A DNA stretch of 64,000 nucleotides. Source: Grimontia indica. Its GTDB lineage: Bacteria; Pseudomonadota; Gammaproteobacteria; Enterobacterales; Vibrionaceae. The stretch is from NCBI RefSeq assembly GCF_000333895.2, contig NZ_ANFM02000032.1, positions 62,001-126,000 on the forward strand, in the 5' to 3' direction. The position numbers and the translations under genes were made by a program. Position 1 is the first letter of the stretch; every line of letters begins with the position of its first letter. Of this stretch, positions 7,676 to 17,337 are shown piece by piece. The notes beneath the pieces were generated by a model, which was given only the letters and a program-made list of their open reading frames with translations, had not been told where the DNA came from and ran no database searches.

Positions 7676-9190
7676 TTAGTCTTTCTTCTGGTTCTGTGGA
7701 CGCATCGCCGGGAACAGAATCACGTCACGGATAGTGTGCGTGTTGGTAAACAGCATTGCCAGACGATCGATACCGATACCCTGACCCGCTGTTGGTGGCA
7801 GACCATGTTCCAGTGCAGTGATGTAGTCTGCATCGTAGAACATTGCTTCGTCGTCACCTGCGTCTTTCGCATCAACCTGCGCTTTAAAACGAGCGTCCTG
7901 ATCTTCTGCGTCGTTCAGCTCCGAGAAGCCGTTCGCCACTTCACGGCCACCGATGAAGAACTCAAAGCGGTCTGTAAAGAACGGATTGTCATCGCTACGG
8001 CGCGCCAGCGGAGAGATATCTGCCGGGTAGCCAGTGATGAAGGTTGGCTGGATCAGTTTAGGTTCTGCGGTTTCACCGAAGATTTCTTCCAGAAGCTGAC
8101 CACAAGTCCAGAATTTCTCAACGTAGATCTCCAGAGACTTCGCGATAGCCACCAGCTTCTCACGATCCTGAACATCTTCCACTGTCAGTGCTTGGATATC
8201 AGCATGCTCTGGGTTGTAGTGCTTGATCGCTTCCAGCATGGTCATACGTGCGTATTTACCACCGAATTCCACGGTGTAATCGCCGTAAGGCATAGAGGTT
8301 TCACCCAGAACTTCAACGGCTACGGTACGCAGCATGTCTTCAGTCAGGTCGATCAGGTCGTTGTAATCTGCGTACGCCATGTAGAACTCAATCATGGTGA
8401 ATTCTGGGTTGTGGCGTGGAGACAGGCCTTCGTTACGGAAGTTACGGTTGATTTCGAATACGCGCTCGAAACCACCCACAACCAGACGCTTCAGGTAAAG
8501 CTCAGGCGCGATGCGCAGGAACATTTCCTGATCCAGTGCGTTGTGGTGCGTGATAAACGGACGTGCAGAAGCACCACCCGGGATCACTTGCATCATTGGC
8601 GTTTCCACTTCCATGAAGTCTTTTGACTCCATGTAACGGCGGATCGCAGAAATCAGCTTAGAGCGTACCTTGAATGCGTTGCGCGAATCTTCGTTCACGA
8701 TCAGGTCAACGTAACGCTGACGGTAACGCATTTCCTGATCAGTCAGACCGTGGAATTTCTCTGGCAGAGGACGCAGTGCTTTAGTCAGCAGTTGGTACTC
8801 TTCCATGTTCACGTACAGGTCGCCTTTGCCAGACTTATGCAGTGCGCCTTTCACACCGATGATGTCACCGATATCCAGACCTTGATATTGCTCTTTCAGC
8901 ACGTTCTGAACGTCTTTCGCTGCGTACGCCTGAATGCGACCGCTCACGTCCTGAAGTGCCAAGAAAGGACCACGCTTTGCCATCACACGGCCAGCAACGC
9001 TGACTTTATGATCCAATGCTTCCAGCTCTTCCTTGCTCTTTTCGCCAAACTCAGCCTGAAGATCAGCCGCTTTGTGCTCACGGCGGAATTCATTTGGGTG
9101 GCCGTTTGCATTGCAGCTTTGACGAATGTGGTTCAGTTTTGCACGACGCTCCGCGATCAGCTTGTTTTCGTCTTGTAACTGGTCAGTCAT
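7676..9190 (-). CDS. lysS: Lysyl-tRNA synthetase, class II
   Basis: Charges tRNA-Lys with lysine in the cytosol. At 504 residues it matches E. coli LysS (505). An N-terminal OB-fold (about 60-150) binds the anticodon. Class II motif 1 begins near RYVDLIVN, motif 2 is [18 protein letters not shown] and motif 3 is [10 protein letters not shown] near the C-terminus. It lies 27 bp behind prfB, the same pairing as in E. coli (prfB-lysS), and is the last gene of the leftward xerD-dsbC-recJ-prfB-lysS cluster. Translation of prfB through its frameshift may therefore affect lysS expression. Confidence 0.98.
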   Translation of the reverse strand: MTDQLQDENKLIAERRAKLNHIRQSCNANGHPNEFRREHKAADLQAEFGEKSKEELEALDHKVSVAGRVMAKRGPFLALQDVSGRIQAYAAKDVQNVLKEQYQGLDIGDIIGVKGALHKSGKGDLYVNMEEYQLLTKALRPLPEKFHGLTDQEMRYRQRYVDLIVNEDSRNAFKVRSKLISAIRRYMESKDFMEVETPMMQVIPGGASARPFITHHNALDQEMFLRIAPELYLKRLVVGGFERVFEINRNFRNEGLSPRHNPEFTMIEFYMAYADYNDLIDLTEDMLRTVAVEVLGETSMPYGDYTVEFGGKYARMTMLEAIKHYNPEHADIQALTVEDVQDREKLVAIAKSLEIYVEKFWTCGQLLEEIFGETAEPKLIQPTFITGYPADISPLARRSDDNPFFTDRFEFFIGGREVANGFSELNDAEDQDARFKAQVDAKDAGDDEAMFYDADYITALEHGLPPTAGQGIGIDRLAMLFTNTHTIRDVILFPAMRPQNQKKD

Positions 9191-9217
9191 AGTGAACCTT
9201 TGAATTAACTTAAAAAA

Positions 9218-10316
9218 TTACAAACCAGATTTCAGGCTGGCTTCAATAAACTTGTCGAGATCACCGTCAAGCACCGCTTGGGTGTTACGGTTTTCGATAC
9301 CGGTACGCAGGTCTTTAATGCGTGAGTCATCCAGAACGTAAGAGCGGATCTGGCTACCCCAACCGATGTCAGACTTCGCTGCTTCATTCGCCTGTTTCTC
9401 TGCGTTCTGCTTTTGCAGTTCCAGTTCAAACAGTTTTGCGCGAAGCTGCTTCATCGCCTGATCTTTGTTCTTGTGCTGGCTTCGGTCATTCTGGCACTGC
9501 ACCACGGTGTTGGTTGGTACGTGTGTGATACGTACCGCTGATTCGGTGGTGTTAACGTGCTGACCGCCCGCGCCTGACGCACGGTAAACGTCGATACGCA
9601 GATCAGACGGGTTGATATCGATGTCGATATTTTCGTCCACTTCCGGGTAAATAAACGCAGAAGAGAACGAGGTGTGACGACGACCGCCTGAATCGAACGG
9701 AGACTTACGAACCAGACGGTGAACACCGGTTTCGGTACGCAGCCAGCCGTAAGCGTATTCGCCGCTGATACGAACGGTTGCTGATTTCAATCCAGCCACA
9801 TCACCTTCAGACACTTCAATCACTTCGGTCTTGAAGCCTTTTGCGTCAGCCCAACGCAGGTACATGCGCAGCATCATGGATGTCCAGTCTTGCGCTTCAG
9901 TACCGCCTGAACCTGCTTGCAGGTCGATATAACAATCAGAACCGTCGTGATCGCCAGAGAACATGCGGCGGAATTCCAGCTTCGACAGCTTCTCTTCCAG
10001 ATCGCTCAGCTCCGGCTCGATTTCATCGAACGTATCCTGATCGTTTTCTTCTACTGCCAGTTCCAGCAGTTCGGTGATGTACTCGCCACCCTGATCAAGC
10101 TGGTCGATAGTTTCTACTACCGCTTCCAGCGACGCGCGTTCACGACCCAGCGCTTGGGCACGCTCAGGTTCGTTCCACACATCAGGTTGTTCGAGTTCGG
10201 CATTAACTTCTTCTAGACGCTCTTTCTTGGCGTCATAGTCAAAGATACCCCCTAAGGACATTTGCACGCTCGGCAATGTCCGCTAGGCGGTTTTTGATTG
10301 GATTGATTTCAAACAT
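9218..10316 (-). CDS. prfB: Peptide chain release factor 2, with programmed +1 frameshift
   Basis: Terminates translation at UAA and UGA. The true start is the ATG at 10316: 25 codons ([19 protein letters not shown]...) end at CTT TGA C, with the in-frame UGA at 10241-10239. A +1 shift on CUU joins the first segment to the main frame ([12 protein letters not shown]), giving 365 residues. An internal Shine-Dalgarno AGGGGG (10253-10248) sits just upstream of the slip site, as in E. coli. After the shift, SPF (UGA recognition) is at 205-207 and GGQ (peptide release) at 250-252, identical in position to E. coli RF2. Residue 246 is Ala rather than the Thr of E. coli K-12. The shift makes RF2 self-regulating. 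Confidence 0.97.
10239..10253 (-). promoter_or_regulatory. prfB +1 frameshift signal
   Basis: Minus-strand order: AGGGGG, TAT, CTT, TGA, C. The Shine-Dalgarno-like stretch pairs with 16S rRNA and pushes the ribosome from CUU to UUU when UGA decoding is slow, i.e. when RF2 is scarce. Every element of the E. coli signal is present. Confidence 0.95.
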
Positions 10317-10440
10317 GGTCACTTTTCTATGTTCGGAATGAGTTTTAACCGCCGAATTCTACAGAATTGCGGACGGAATATACAGAGTGTGATGGGGATC
10401 AAAGGAGAAATTTTCGGAGAAAAATGAGAGAAAAGGCTAA

Positions 10441-10531
10441 AGGTCCTGGGTCCTACAGTATTTGAACTGTTTAGCAGAGCCTCTGGCTCTTGCTCCTCCT
10501 AGGACCTTCTTTTCCTAGGACCCTAGGACCT
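10441..10531. repeat. Palindromic AGGTCCTA repeat cluster between prfB and recJ
   Basis: AGGTCCTGGGTCCTA (10441-10455) faces TAGGACCCTAGGACCT (10516-10531), an inverted match apart from one extra base. A further CCTAGGACCT lies at 10498-10507. Inside the arms are smaller hairpins, including AGAGCC-TCT-GGCTCT. There is no U tract in a terminator position. It could be a dispersed palindromic repeat, an mRNA stability element or a cruciform. Confidence 0.6.
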
Positions 10532-10543
10532 ACTCTTCCTTAC

Positions 10544-12271
10544 CTAAACCGCCGCCATATGCTCAACCATCAACTGCACCGTACGGTTGCCACGGAACTC
10601 GTTCACATCGAGGCGATATGCGACCTCGACCATTTGCACAGAGGGATCCGGCCAGCGTCGCAAGTCAATGTTGAAGGCGATGGCGTCCACCATTTGTCCG
10701 CCCATGACTGGTTCCAACATCATTTTCAGGTGTTTCCCGCCCACCAGCTTTTGATGCAGCAGCTTGAACTTGCCATCAAACAGTGGCTCAGGAAAGCCTT
10801 GCCCCCAAGGACCACCAGAACGCAGCGTTTCAGCCACATCCAAATTGATCTCATTGGAAAGGAGTTCACCGTCTGAAAGCAGTACACCTTTCAACTCTTC
10901 TTCGCTGATGGTGTTTTTTACCGCTTCGTCGAACAGTTTCGAGAAACGTTCAAAGTCCGCTTCGGCGATGGTCAGACCCGCTGCCATGGCGTGACCGCCA
11001 AACTTTTTAATCAGGCCCGGGTTTTGCGTATCAATCACATCCAGGGTGTCACGCATATGCAGCCCCTGAATCGAACGTGCTGAGCCTTTGATAGTGCCTT
11101 CACCACCATCAGCGAAGGCAATCACAGGGCGGTGGAATTTGTCTTTAATGCGTGATGCGAGGATACCAATCACACCCTGATGCCATTCGCGCTGGAACAG
11201 TGCAAGGCCGCAAGGCAGACTGCTGCCTTCACCAAATTGAAGACGCTCACAAATCGCCATCGCTTCTTCTTTCATGCCCTGCTCGATTTCCTTACGGCTT
11301 TGGTTCAGGGCATCCAGCTCACTTGCCATCTGGCGCGCGGCTTGAAGGTTTTGACACAGTAAAAGCTCAATACCAAATGACATATCATCCAAGCGGCCTG
11401 CAGCATTAATGCGTGGCCCCAAGGCAAAGCCGAAATCACTCGCCACCAGCGTCGTCATATTGCGGTTCGCTACTTCAATCAAAGCCTGAATACCCGGACG
11501 ACATTTCCCCGCGCGGATTCGCATCAAACCCTGATGCACCAAAATGCGGTTGTTGGTGTCCAGCGATACCACATCGGCCACTGTACCCAATGCGACCAAG
11601 TCCAACAGTTCCGCCAAGTTCGGTTCAGCGATACCACGCTGGGCAAACCAGCCGTTATCGCGAAGATGAGCACGCAGTGCCAACATCAGATAAAACGCCA
11701 CGCCGACGCCTGCGAGCGATTTGGACGGAAAGCCACACTCGTTGAGGTTCGGGTTCACCATGGCATCAGCATCCGGCAGCACTTCGCCCGGTAAGTGGTG
11801 GTCGGTCACGACGACTTGAATATCGCGGGCTTTGGCTGCTGCAACCCCTTCAATCGAAGACACACCGTTATCCACGGTCATGATAAGCTCCGCGCCTTTG
11901 GCTGCAGCTTGCTCTACCACGTCTGGGCTCAAGCCATAACCATCGTCAAAACGGTTCGGCACTAGGTAATCAACGTTGGTGCAGCCCATCATGCGAAATG
12001 CCGTCACAGAAAGGGCTGAGCTTGTTGCGCCATCGGCATCAAAGTCGCCCACCACGATAATGCGTCGCCCTTCTGCCATTGCAGCTGCCAGCAATTCTAC
12101 GGCGCGTTCAATGCCATGTAGTTCGTTGTAATTCAGCAGCCCGCGAGCACTGCGCTCCAGTTCACCTTCAGAGGTGATGCCACGGTTGGCGTAAATACGC
12201 TGGAGCAATGGCGGAATTGAAGCAGGAAAAGCAGCATCCTGTGCCGCATGACGACGTTTAATTTCAATCAT
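10544..12271 (-). CDS. recJ: Single-stranded-DNA exonuclease RecJ
   Basis: A 5'-3' single-strand DNA exonuclease acting in the RecF recombination pathway, mismatch repair and base excision. 575 residues from the ATG at 12271 (MIEIKRRHAAQ), against 577 in E. coli; an upstream in-frame ATG at 12334 would add residues not found in RecJ. DHH-family metal motifs are intact: GDFDADGATS at 75-84, TVDNG at 132-136, TDHH at 156-159, and the DHHA1 part with FGGHAMAAGL. It lies between dsbC and prfB as in E. coli. It functionally complements mutH in this window, because RecJ is one of the exonucleases used after MutH nicking. Confidence 0.97.
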   Translation of the reverse strand: MIEIKRRHAAQDAAFPASIPPLLQRIYANRGITSEGELERSARGLLNYNELHGIERAVELLAAAMAEGRRIIVVGDFDADGATSSALSVTAFRMMGCTNVDYLVPNRFDDGYGLSPDVVEQAAAKGAELIMTVDNGVSSIEGVAAAKARDIQVVVTDHHLPGEVLPDADAMVNPNLNECGFPSKSLAGVGVAFYLMLALRAHLRDNGWFAQRGIAEPNLAELLDLVALGTVADVVSLDTNNRILVHQGLMRIRAGKCRPGIQALIEVANRNMTTLVASDFGFALGPRINAAGRLDDMSFGIELLLCQNLQAARQMASELDALNQSRKEIEQGMKEEAMAICERLQFGEGSSLPCGLALFQREWHQGVIGILASRIKDKFHRPVIAFADGGEGTIKGSARSIQGLHMRDTLDVIDTQNPGLIKKFGGHAMAAGLTIAEADFERFSKLFDEAVKNTISEEELKGVLLSDGELLSNEINLDVAETLRSGGPWGQGFPEPLFDGKFKLLHQKLVGGKHLKMMLEPVMGGQMVDAIAFNIDLRRWPDPSVQMVEVAYRLDVNEFRGNRTVQLMVEHMAAV

Positions 12272-12392
12272 GGAGAGAACCTGTGAGTCATCGCTTATAC
12301 CGATGAGCATTAAGAATGCGGATTGAGCCTCCATTTTAGCGAGTGGTTTTCAAAGCGGAAGACTTTGGAACTGAATGCTGTGAAGACAGAAA

Positions 12393-12422
12393 GAAAAAAG
12401 CGCCATCAAGTCGGCGCTTTTT
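12393..12422 (-). terminator. Terminator-like hairpin between dsbC and recJ
   Basis: AGCGCC-atcaagtc-GGCGCT with an A run at 12394-12399, the U tract for leftward transcription. It lies right after dsbC, so the downstream recJ may be partly uncoupled or have its own promoter. Confidence 0.8.
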
Positions 12423-12434
12423 GAGAAGAAATAT

Positions 12435-13175
12435 TTAACCTTTGAATTTCTGTTCAAGATTCTGCAGCAAACCCTTTGCAGGGAGATAACCGCCCAAAAG
12501 CGTGCCATCTTCAAGCATAATGGCAGGTGTACCCGTCACACCCATTGCGTTGCCCAATGCCATATGGCGACGGACAAGATCCGTGCACTGTTTGCTTTCT
12601 TCATTGAAGTTGCGCGCTTTTGCCAGGTTCATTGCGTCCACTTTGTCATCTGCACACCAAATGGCACTCATTTGGCCGATGTTTGGGGAGCGTTCACCCG
12701 AGCGAGGGAATGCCAGATAGCGAACGGTAATTCCCAGATCATTGTATTCCTTCATTTCACTGTGGAGCTTCATGCAGTAACCACAAGTGGTATCTGTAAA
12801 TACGTTAACCACGTATTTCTCGTCTTTCGCCGGATAGACGATCAGTTCTTTCTCAACATCCGCTTCTTCAAACAGCTTTTTATTACGCTTCGCCTGAGTG
12901 ATTTCAGTCAGGTTGATAGATTCCGTTGGCGTTGTATGGAAAAGCTGGCCATAGATAAAGTAAGAGCCATCTTTATTGGCGTAAACTACGCCGCCATTCG
13001 TCACGACTTCATAGAGACCCTCAACCGGTGCTTTTTCAATAGTTTCAACATTCAGACGGTATTTCGCCAATACATCAGCAATTGCCGCTTTGTCTGCGCC
13101 TTCCGCAGCCTGTGTGCCGAATGACAACATGGCAGAGGCAATCAAAGCACGCGCCATCAGTTGTTTTAAATTCAT
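12435..13175 (-). CDS. dsbC: Thiol:disulfide interchange protein DsbC
   Basis: A periplasmic disulfide isomerase, kept reduced by DsbD, that reshuffles wrong disulfides. 246 residues from the ATG at 13175 (MNLKQLMARALIASAM...), which gives a clean signal peptide ending near TQA-AEG (residue 23). An N-terminal dimerisation domain (about 25-85) is followed by a thioredoxin fold with CGYC at 131-134. A second Cys pair (IWCADD, KQCTDL) matches the structural disulfide of E. coli DsbC, and the cis-proline motif is TGTPA. The partner XerD gene lies upstream and recJ downstream, as in enterobacteria. A CAGGAT ribosome site supports the start. Confidence 0.96.
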   Translation of the reverse strand: MNLKQLMARALIASAMLSFGTQAAEGADKAAIADVLAKYRLNVETIEKAPVEGLYEVVTNGGVVYANKDGSYFIYGQLFHTTPTESINLTEITQAKRNKKLFEEADVEKELIVYPAKDEKYVVNVFTDTTCGYCMKLHSEMKEYNDLGITVRYLAFPRSGERSPNIGQMSAIWCADDKVDAMNLAKARNFNEESKQCTDLVRRHMALGNAMGVTGTPAIMLEDGTLLGGYLPAKGLLQNLEQKFKG

Positions 13176-13282
13176 AGTGTTCAGATCCTGAAAATGGGTT
13201 TGCGGGCAAACTGTCACTCACTCAGACCGGACAGAAACGAAAAAAATCCCAAGTGAGGTAAAAAAACACCCGTTCGGCTGCA

Positions 13283-14179
13283 TTATGCCCGAGGATGGTG
13301 CTCCTGATGCAACTGTTTTAGTCGCTCAGTCGCGACGTGAGTATAAATTTGCGTGGTCGACAGGTCACTGTGCCCCAACAACATTTGCACCACTCGTAAA
13401 TCTGCACCGTGGTTCAGCAAGTGCGTTGCAAAAGCATGGCGCAAAACGTGTGGCGAAAGCATGTCACCATCAATGCCTGCGAGCGCCGCATAAAACTTGA
13501 TACGGTGCCAGAAAGTCTGACGGGTCATCATACGGGCGCGGCGGCTAGGGAAAAACACATCCGAACTTTGCTCACCGAGCAATGCCGGGCGGCTGTGCGC
13601 CATATATCGCTCCAGCCAGTCGATTGCTGCCTCTCCCATCGGCACCAGACGCTCTTTTCCACCTTTACCAATCACACGCACCACGCCCTGACGCAGGCTG
13701 ACGTTTTCAGTGGTCAGGCTAATAAGTTCAGTCACGCGAAGACCTGTGGCGTACAGCAGCTCCATCATGGCTTTATCGCGAAGCTCGAGAGTGTCTTCCA
13801 CATCGGGCGCATCAAGTAGCGCTTCTACCTGCTCTTCCGACAAATCTTTTGGCAGACGCTTAGGCAATTTGGGGCTGATCAATGTGGCCGTTGGGTCATC
13901 TTCACGCTGCTTTTCGCGGTAAAGGTATTGGAAAAGACGACGCATTGCAGAGAGCATACGGGCGCGGCTACTTTGCTTGTAATCCTGATCGAATAACCAA
14001 TGCTGGTAATCCTGCAGTTTTGACGATGTAACCTTCACCAGAGCCACGCTGTCATTATCCAGCCACTGGCAAAGTTTGGTCAGATCGTTTCGATAAGAGG
14101 CCAGGGTGTTCTCAGATAAGCCCCGTTCCATCCACATAGCATCCAAAAACTGCTCTACCAACGCCGCGTTTTGTTCCAC
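13283..14179 (-). CDS. xerD: Site-specific tyrosine recombinase XerD
   Basis: Works with XerC at dif under FtsK control to resolve chromosome dimers, and is exploited by many integrating phages and plasmids. 298 residues, the same as E. coli. All catalytic residues are at the E. coli positions: Arg148 (TGLRVTEL), Lys172 (GKGGKER), His244 and Arg247 (HVLRHAFATHL), His270 (LLGHSDLSTTQ) and Tyr279 (IYTHV). The N-terminal SAM-like DNA-binding domain covers about 1-105. It is the first gene of the leftward cluster and is divergent from fldB, exactly as in E. coli. No dif site was recognised in the window. Confidence 0.98.
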   Translation of the reverse strand: MEQNAALVEQFLDAMWMERGLSENTLASYRNDLTKLCQWLDNDSVALVKVTSSKLQDYQHWLFDQDYKQSSRARMLSAMRRLFQYLYREKQREDDPTATLISPKLPKRLPKDLSEEQVEALLDAPDVEDTLELRDKAMMELLYATGLRVTELISLTTENVSLRQGVVRVIGKGGKERLVPMGEAAIDWLERYMAHSRPALLGEQSSDVFFPSRRARMMTRQTFWHRIKFYAALAGIDGDMLSPHVLRHAFATHLLNHGADLRVVQMLLGHSDLSTTQIYTHVATERLKQLHQEHHPRA

Positions 14180-14287
14180 GATTCACTCACTTAAGTTCGA
14201 TTGTTGCTTCTCTCAAACTACCTCACCCCCGTATGAATGCAAGGTTTACCCTGATTAAGCAAAACGATTGCAGCAAAATGCGCCAAA

Positions 14288-14327
14288 TCCTCGTGGTTTA
14301 CAGGGTGGAGATACAACGCCACGAGGA
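14288..14327 (+). promoter_or_regulatory. Inverted repeat in the fldB upstream region
   Basis: TCCTCGTGG (14288-14296) and CCACGAGGA (14319-14327) form a perfect 9-bp inverted repeat separated by 22 bases, ending 36 bases before the fldB ATG. It may be an operator or an mRNA leader hairpin. The factor is unknown. Confidence 0.5.
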
Positions 14328-14362
14328 GTAGAATCCCCTCGACGCAACAGCAGGAAAAGCAC

Positions 14363-14881
14363 ATGAAAATAGGTTTGTTTTACGGCTCCACCACCTGTTA
14401 CACCGAAATGGCGGCAGAGAAAATCCGCGATATTCTGGGTGACGATTTGGTGGATATTCACAACATCAAAGAAACGCCGGTTGACCAAATGAATCAGTAC
14501 GATTTGCTGTTGCTGGGCATTTCTACATGGGACTTTGGTGAGTTGCAGGAAGACTGGGAAGCGGTGTGGTCACAACTTAATGGCCTGAACCTGCAAGGCA
14601 AAGTCGCCGCCCTTTTCGGTCTTGGCGATCAGGAAGGGTATGCCGAATGGTACCTTGATGCCATGGGCATGCTGCATGATGAGCTGTTGCCAACCGGCCT
14701 GAAGTTTATCGGCTACTGGCCAAATGAAGGTTATACCTTTGAAGCATCAAAAGCGCTGACCGAAGATGGTAAACAGTTTGTCGGACTGGCATTGGATGAA
14801 GACAGCCAATACGAGCTGAGTGATGAGCGCATCGCGACTTGGTGTGAGCAGGTGTTGATTGAGTTTCAGGAAACGCTCTAG
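14363..14881 (+). CDS. fldB: Flavodoxin FldB
   Basis: A 172-residue FMN-binding electron carrier. The phosphate-binding loop is [15 protein letters not shown] (8-22). The aromatic stacking residues are on the loops [12 protein letters not shown] (about 53-64) and [12 protein letters not shown] (about 93-104). The acidic surface and long-chain form match FldB rather than FldA, and the position divergent from xerD is the FldB position of E. coli. GCAGGAAAAGCAC supplies the ribosome site. E. coli fldB answers to superoxide through SoxRS; no SoxS box could be confirmed here. It ends at a bidirectional terminator. Confidence 0.95.
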   Translation: MKIGLFYGSTTCYTEMAAEKIRDILGDDLVDIHNIKETPVDQMNQYDLLLLGISTWDFGELQEDWEAVWSQLNGLNLQGKVAALFGLGDQEGYAEWYLDAMGMLHDELLPTGLKFIGYWPNEGYTFEASKALTEDGKQFVGLALDEDSQYELSDERIATWCEQVLIEFQETL

Positions 14882-14910
14882 TCCCAGATCCTCAGCCGCC
14901 TTTCAGACGT

Positions 14911-14939
14911 AAAAAACCACCGCATCCGGTGGTTTTTTT
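14911..14939. terminator. Bidirectional terminator between fldB and brnQ
   Basis: AACCACCG-catc-CGGTGGTT with A run before and T run after. Confidence 0.92.
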
Positions 14940-14958
14940 GTATTCCAATGACTTTGCT

Positions 14959-16263
14959 TTACGCGTGTGATGTTTCGTCTTTACGCTTACCCGCAAAGCT
15001 TACTGCAACCAGCGCAATTGCCGTTGGCAGCAGCCATGCCATGCCATAGTTAAACAGTGGCAGCACTTTCAGCGCTGACACATCAACGCCCGCAACTTTC
15101 GCTGCATCCAACAGTGCGAACACTAAAGACACACCCAGTACCACGCGGTATGCCAGTTGTGGGTTAGGCATAAAGCGGCGCAGGAACGTCAGAGCAATCA
15201 GCGCAATCGCAACCGGGTACAGTGCAAACAGTACAGGAACAGAAATGGCGATCAGCTGATTCAGGCCAACGTTCGCTACCACTGCACAAGCAATAGACAG
15301 GATAACGACCCATTGGCGGTAAGTGATTTTGGTTAGGGTGCTGAAGTAGTCAGAACACGCTGAAACCAGACCGATTACTGTCGTCAAACACGCCAGTACA
15401 ATGATGGTCGACAGGATGATTTGACCAGCAGGGCCAAACAGCGCCAGTACGTAAGCTGACAGAATCGCACCACCGTTTGCCGCGCCTGGTGCCACACCCG
15501 TCGCTGTCGCGCCCAGATAGAACAGAGAAACGTAAACAAATGCCAGACCCGCGGCCGCAATCACACCTGCATAAATCAGGTACTGACAGGTTTTCGCCTG
15601 ATCCGTCACGCCTTTCTTGCGGATTACATCAACAATCAACATACCGAACATTAGTGCGGCGAAGGTATCCATGGTGTTGTAACCTTCAAGGAAACCTGTC
15701 GTGAACGCCTGATCCACATACGCACCCTGCGCTGCCACGATATCGCCTTGTGGGTTCACCACAACCGCAATCGCCAGTACTGCCAGTGCCGCAAACAGCG
15801 CAGGCGTCAGCAACTTACCAATAGTGTCGATAAGCTTGCCCTGAGACAGGGAGAAGAACATCGCGATGGCAAAGAACACCACCGAGAAAAGCGACAACTC
15901 GAACTGACCCGGTGCATTCAGGAAAGGCTTAAAGCCCATCTCATAGGCCACCAAACCAGCACGTGGCGCTGCAAAAGCAGGACCAATAATGATGAAAATC
16001 AGCACTGCCATCAGTGTTGCGACTGACGCTGGCAGATCGCGGGTCAGGCCTTTCCAGCCGCCACCCGCCACGGCAACCGCGACGATACCAATAAGAGGAA
16101 GGCCTACAGCAGTGGTCAAAAAGCCCAGCATTGCAGAAAAGGTGTGTTCACCTGCCAGAAAGCCCGCCAGAGGAGGAAAGATGATATTTCCGGCCCCGAG
16201 GAAAAATGCAAAGGTCATAAACCCTAGCGCGAGTATATCGCTAACCTTTAAACTCTCTTTCAC
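14959..16263 (-). CDS. brnQ: Branched-chain amino acid transport system II carrier (BrnQ)
   Basis: A sodium-coupled importer of leucine, isoleucine and valine in the inner membrane. 434 residues with about 12 hydrophobic helices. The family-typical N-terminus LGFMTFAFFLGAGNIIFPPLAG is visible at about 13-34; the rest of the chain is an almost continuous series of membrane segments, ending in a short charged tail (KRKDETSHA). The start codon follows directly after an A+T-rich upstream gap that it shares with the divergent trmN6. The gap holds an imperfect inverted repeat around CTGCG (16332) and CGCAG (16353) that could be an operator. It is monocistronic. Confidence 0.95.
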   Translation of the reverse strand: MKESLKVSDILALGFMTFAFFLGAGNIIFPPLAGFLAGEHTFSAMLGFLTTAVGLPLIGIVAVAVAGGGWKGLTRDLPASVATLMAVLIFIIIGPAFAAPRAGLVAYEMGFKPFLNAPGQFELSLFSVVFFAIAMFFSLSQGKLIDTIGKLLTPALFAALAVLAIAVVVNPQGDIVAAQGAYVDQAFTTGFLEGYNTMDTFAALMFGMLIVDVIRKKGVTDQAKTCQYLIYAGVIAAAGLAFVYVSLFYLGATATGVAPGAANGGAILSAYVLALFGPAGQIILSTIIVLACLTTVIGLVSACSDYFSTLTKITYRQWVVILSIACAVVANVGLNQLIAISVPVLFALYPVAIALIALTFLRRFMPNPQLAYRVVLGVSLVFALLDAAKVAGVDVSALKVLPLFNYGMAWLLPTAIALVAVSFAGKRKDETSHA

Positions 16264-16331
16264 TTCGTAATACCTATGTGTGTTTGCTTAATAATTGTGT
16301 AATCAACCGGTTAGCCTTTTGGTTATTTTTA

Positions 16332-16353
16332 CTGCGCAATACCGATTACGCAG
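16332..16353. promoter_or_regulatory. Inverted repeat between brnQ and trmN6
   Basis: CTGCG-c-AAT-accg-ATT-a-CGCAG, a dyad 70-90 bp upstream of brnQ. Candidate operator for brnQ; an Lrp-type regulator would make sense but no consensus was established. Confidence 0.35.
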
Positions 16354-16542
16354 AATAATGACGAAGTTTCACCACGCAGACAATAGAACATTAAAAAATA
16401 GATTATAAATCCATTTCTTAATCATTAATTGGCGTTTATAACCAACCATTAATCTTTAAGCGATAGAAGTTAAAGATCTTGACTGCAATAATCCATAACA
16501 TAGCAGAAACATAATTATCTATTTTTTAAGCAATTGTCGACA

Positions 16543-17277
16543 ATGGCAACAAGTAGAGTTCAAGAGGGTACCGTGAGTAAAGGCTTCAGATTCAAGCAAT
16601 TTACTGTCGAAGATAAGGGCTGTGGCATGCCAGTCAGCACGGATGGCGTGCTGCTTGGCGCCTGGGCTGAAGCGGGAGAGTCTGATGAAGTGCTCGACAT
16701 TGGCACGGGCTCTGGCTTACTGGCACTGATGATGGCGCAGCGATTTCCCGCAGTAAAAATCTCCGCGCTGGATATCGATGAGCACGCCGCCAACACAGCT
16801 AAATTCAATTCAGAACAATCTGCTTGGGCAGATCGGATAACTGTGCTGCATCAGGATATTGACGAGTGGGAAAACCCGTCGCAGTTCAATACTATTATCT
16901 GCAATCCCCCTTACTTTAACTCTGGCGAGCAAGCGGGCGATTCTCGGCGAGCCACTGCGCGCCACACCGATACCCTTTCTCACGACACCTTATTAAAAGT
17001 GATAAAGACTCGACTTTTACCCAACGGACAGGCGCATTTGATCTTACCTTCAGTGGAGGCTGATGCCTTGCTGGCTAAAGCCAAAGAGTATGGACTTTAT
17101 TGCCAACGGCTGTTGAACGTACAGCCAACCGCCAACAAACCGGTGAGTCGAAAGTTGATGTCGCTATCGAATCAGGAAGAACATGGTTTAGATGCCAAAA
17201 CCTTGGTGATCCAGGCGGCGGGAAGCTATACAAACGACTTTATTTCGCTCACAAGAGATTTTTACCTCAAGATGTGA
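16543..17277 (+). CDS. trmN6: tRNA1(Val) adenine-37 N6-methyltransferase TrmN6
   Basis: Methylates A37 of tRNA1-Val using S-adenosylmethionine (YfiC of E. coli). The Rossmann SAM motif LDIGTGSGLLALMMA is followed by the N6-adenine motif NPPYF (IICNPPYF), and the C-terminus ends FYLKM like the E. coli protein (FYLFM). The start is uncertain: ATG at 16543 gives 244 residues; a GTG at 16573, four bases after AGAGGG, has the better ribosome site and gives a protein beginning MSKGFRFKQF, close to the conserved N-terminus. Its neighbour downstream is srmB, the same partner as in E. coli, but here the two genes run in the same direction and are 60 bp apart. Confidence 0.92.
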   Translation: MATSRVQEGTVSKGFRFKQFTVEDKGCGMPVSTDGVLLGAWAEAGESDEVLDIGTGSGLLALMMAQRFPAVKISALDIDEHAANTAKFNSEQSAWADRITVLHQDIDEWENPSQFNTIICNPPYFNSGEQAGDSRRATARHTDTLSHDTLLKVIKTRLLPNGQAHLILPSVEADALLAKAKEYGLYCQRLLNVQPTANKPVSRKLMSLSNQEEHGLDAKTLVIQAAGSYTNDFISLTRDFYLKM

Positions 17278-17337
17278 TGATCGTACTTGAATTAGTCTCT
17301 ATAATTCGCCCCCTAACTTTGAGTGGAGAAACAACGC

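Noticed and set aside
7634-8626. A 330-codon plus-strand frame opposite lysS
   Set aside because: Low-complexity composition rich in His, Cys and Phe, antisense to a highly conserved gene. It is the complement of lysS codons, not a gene.
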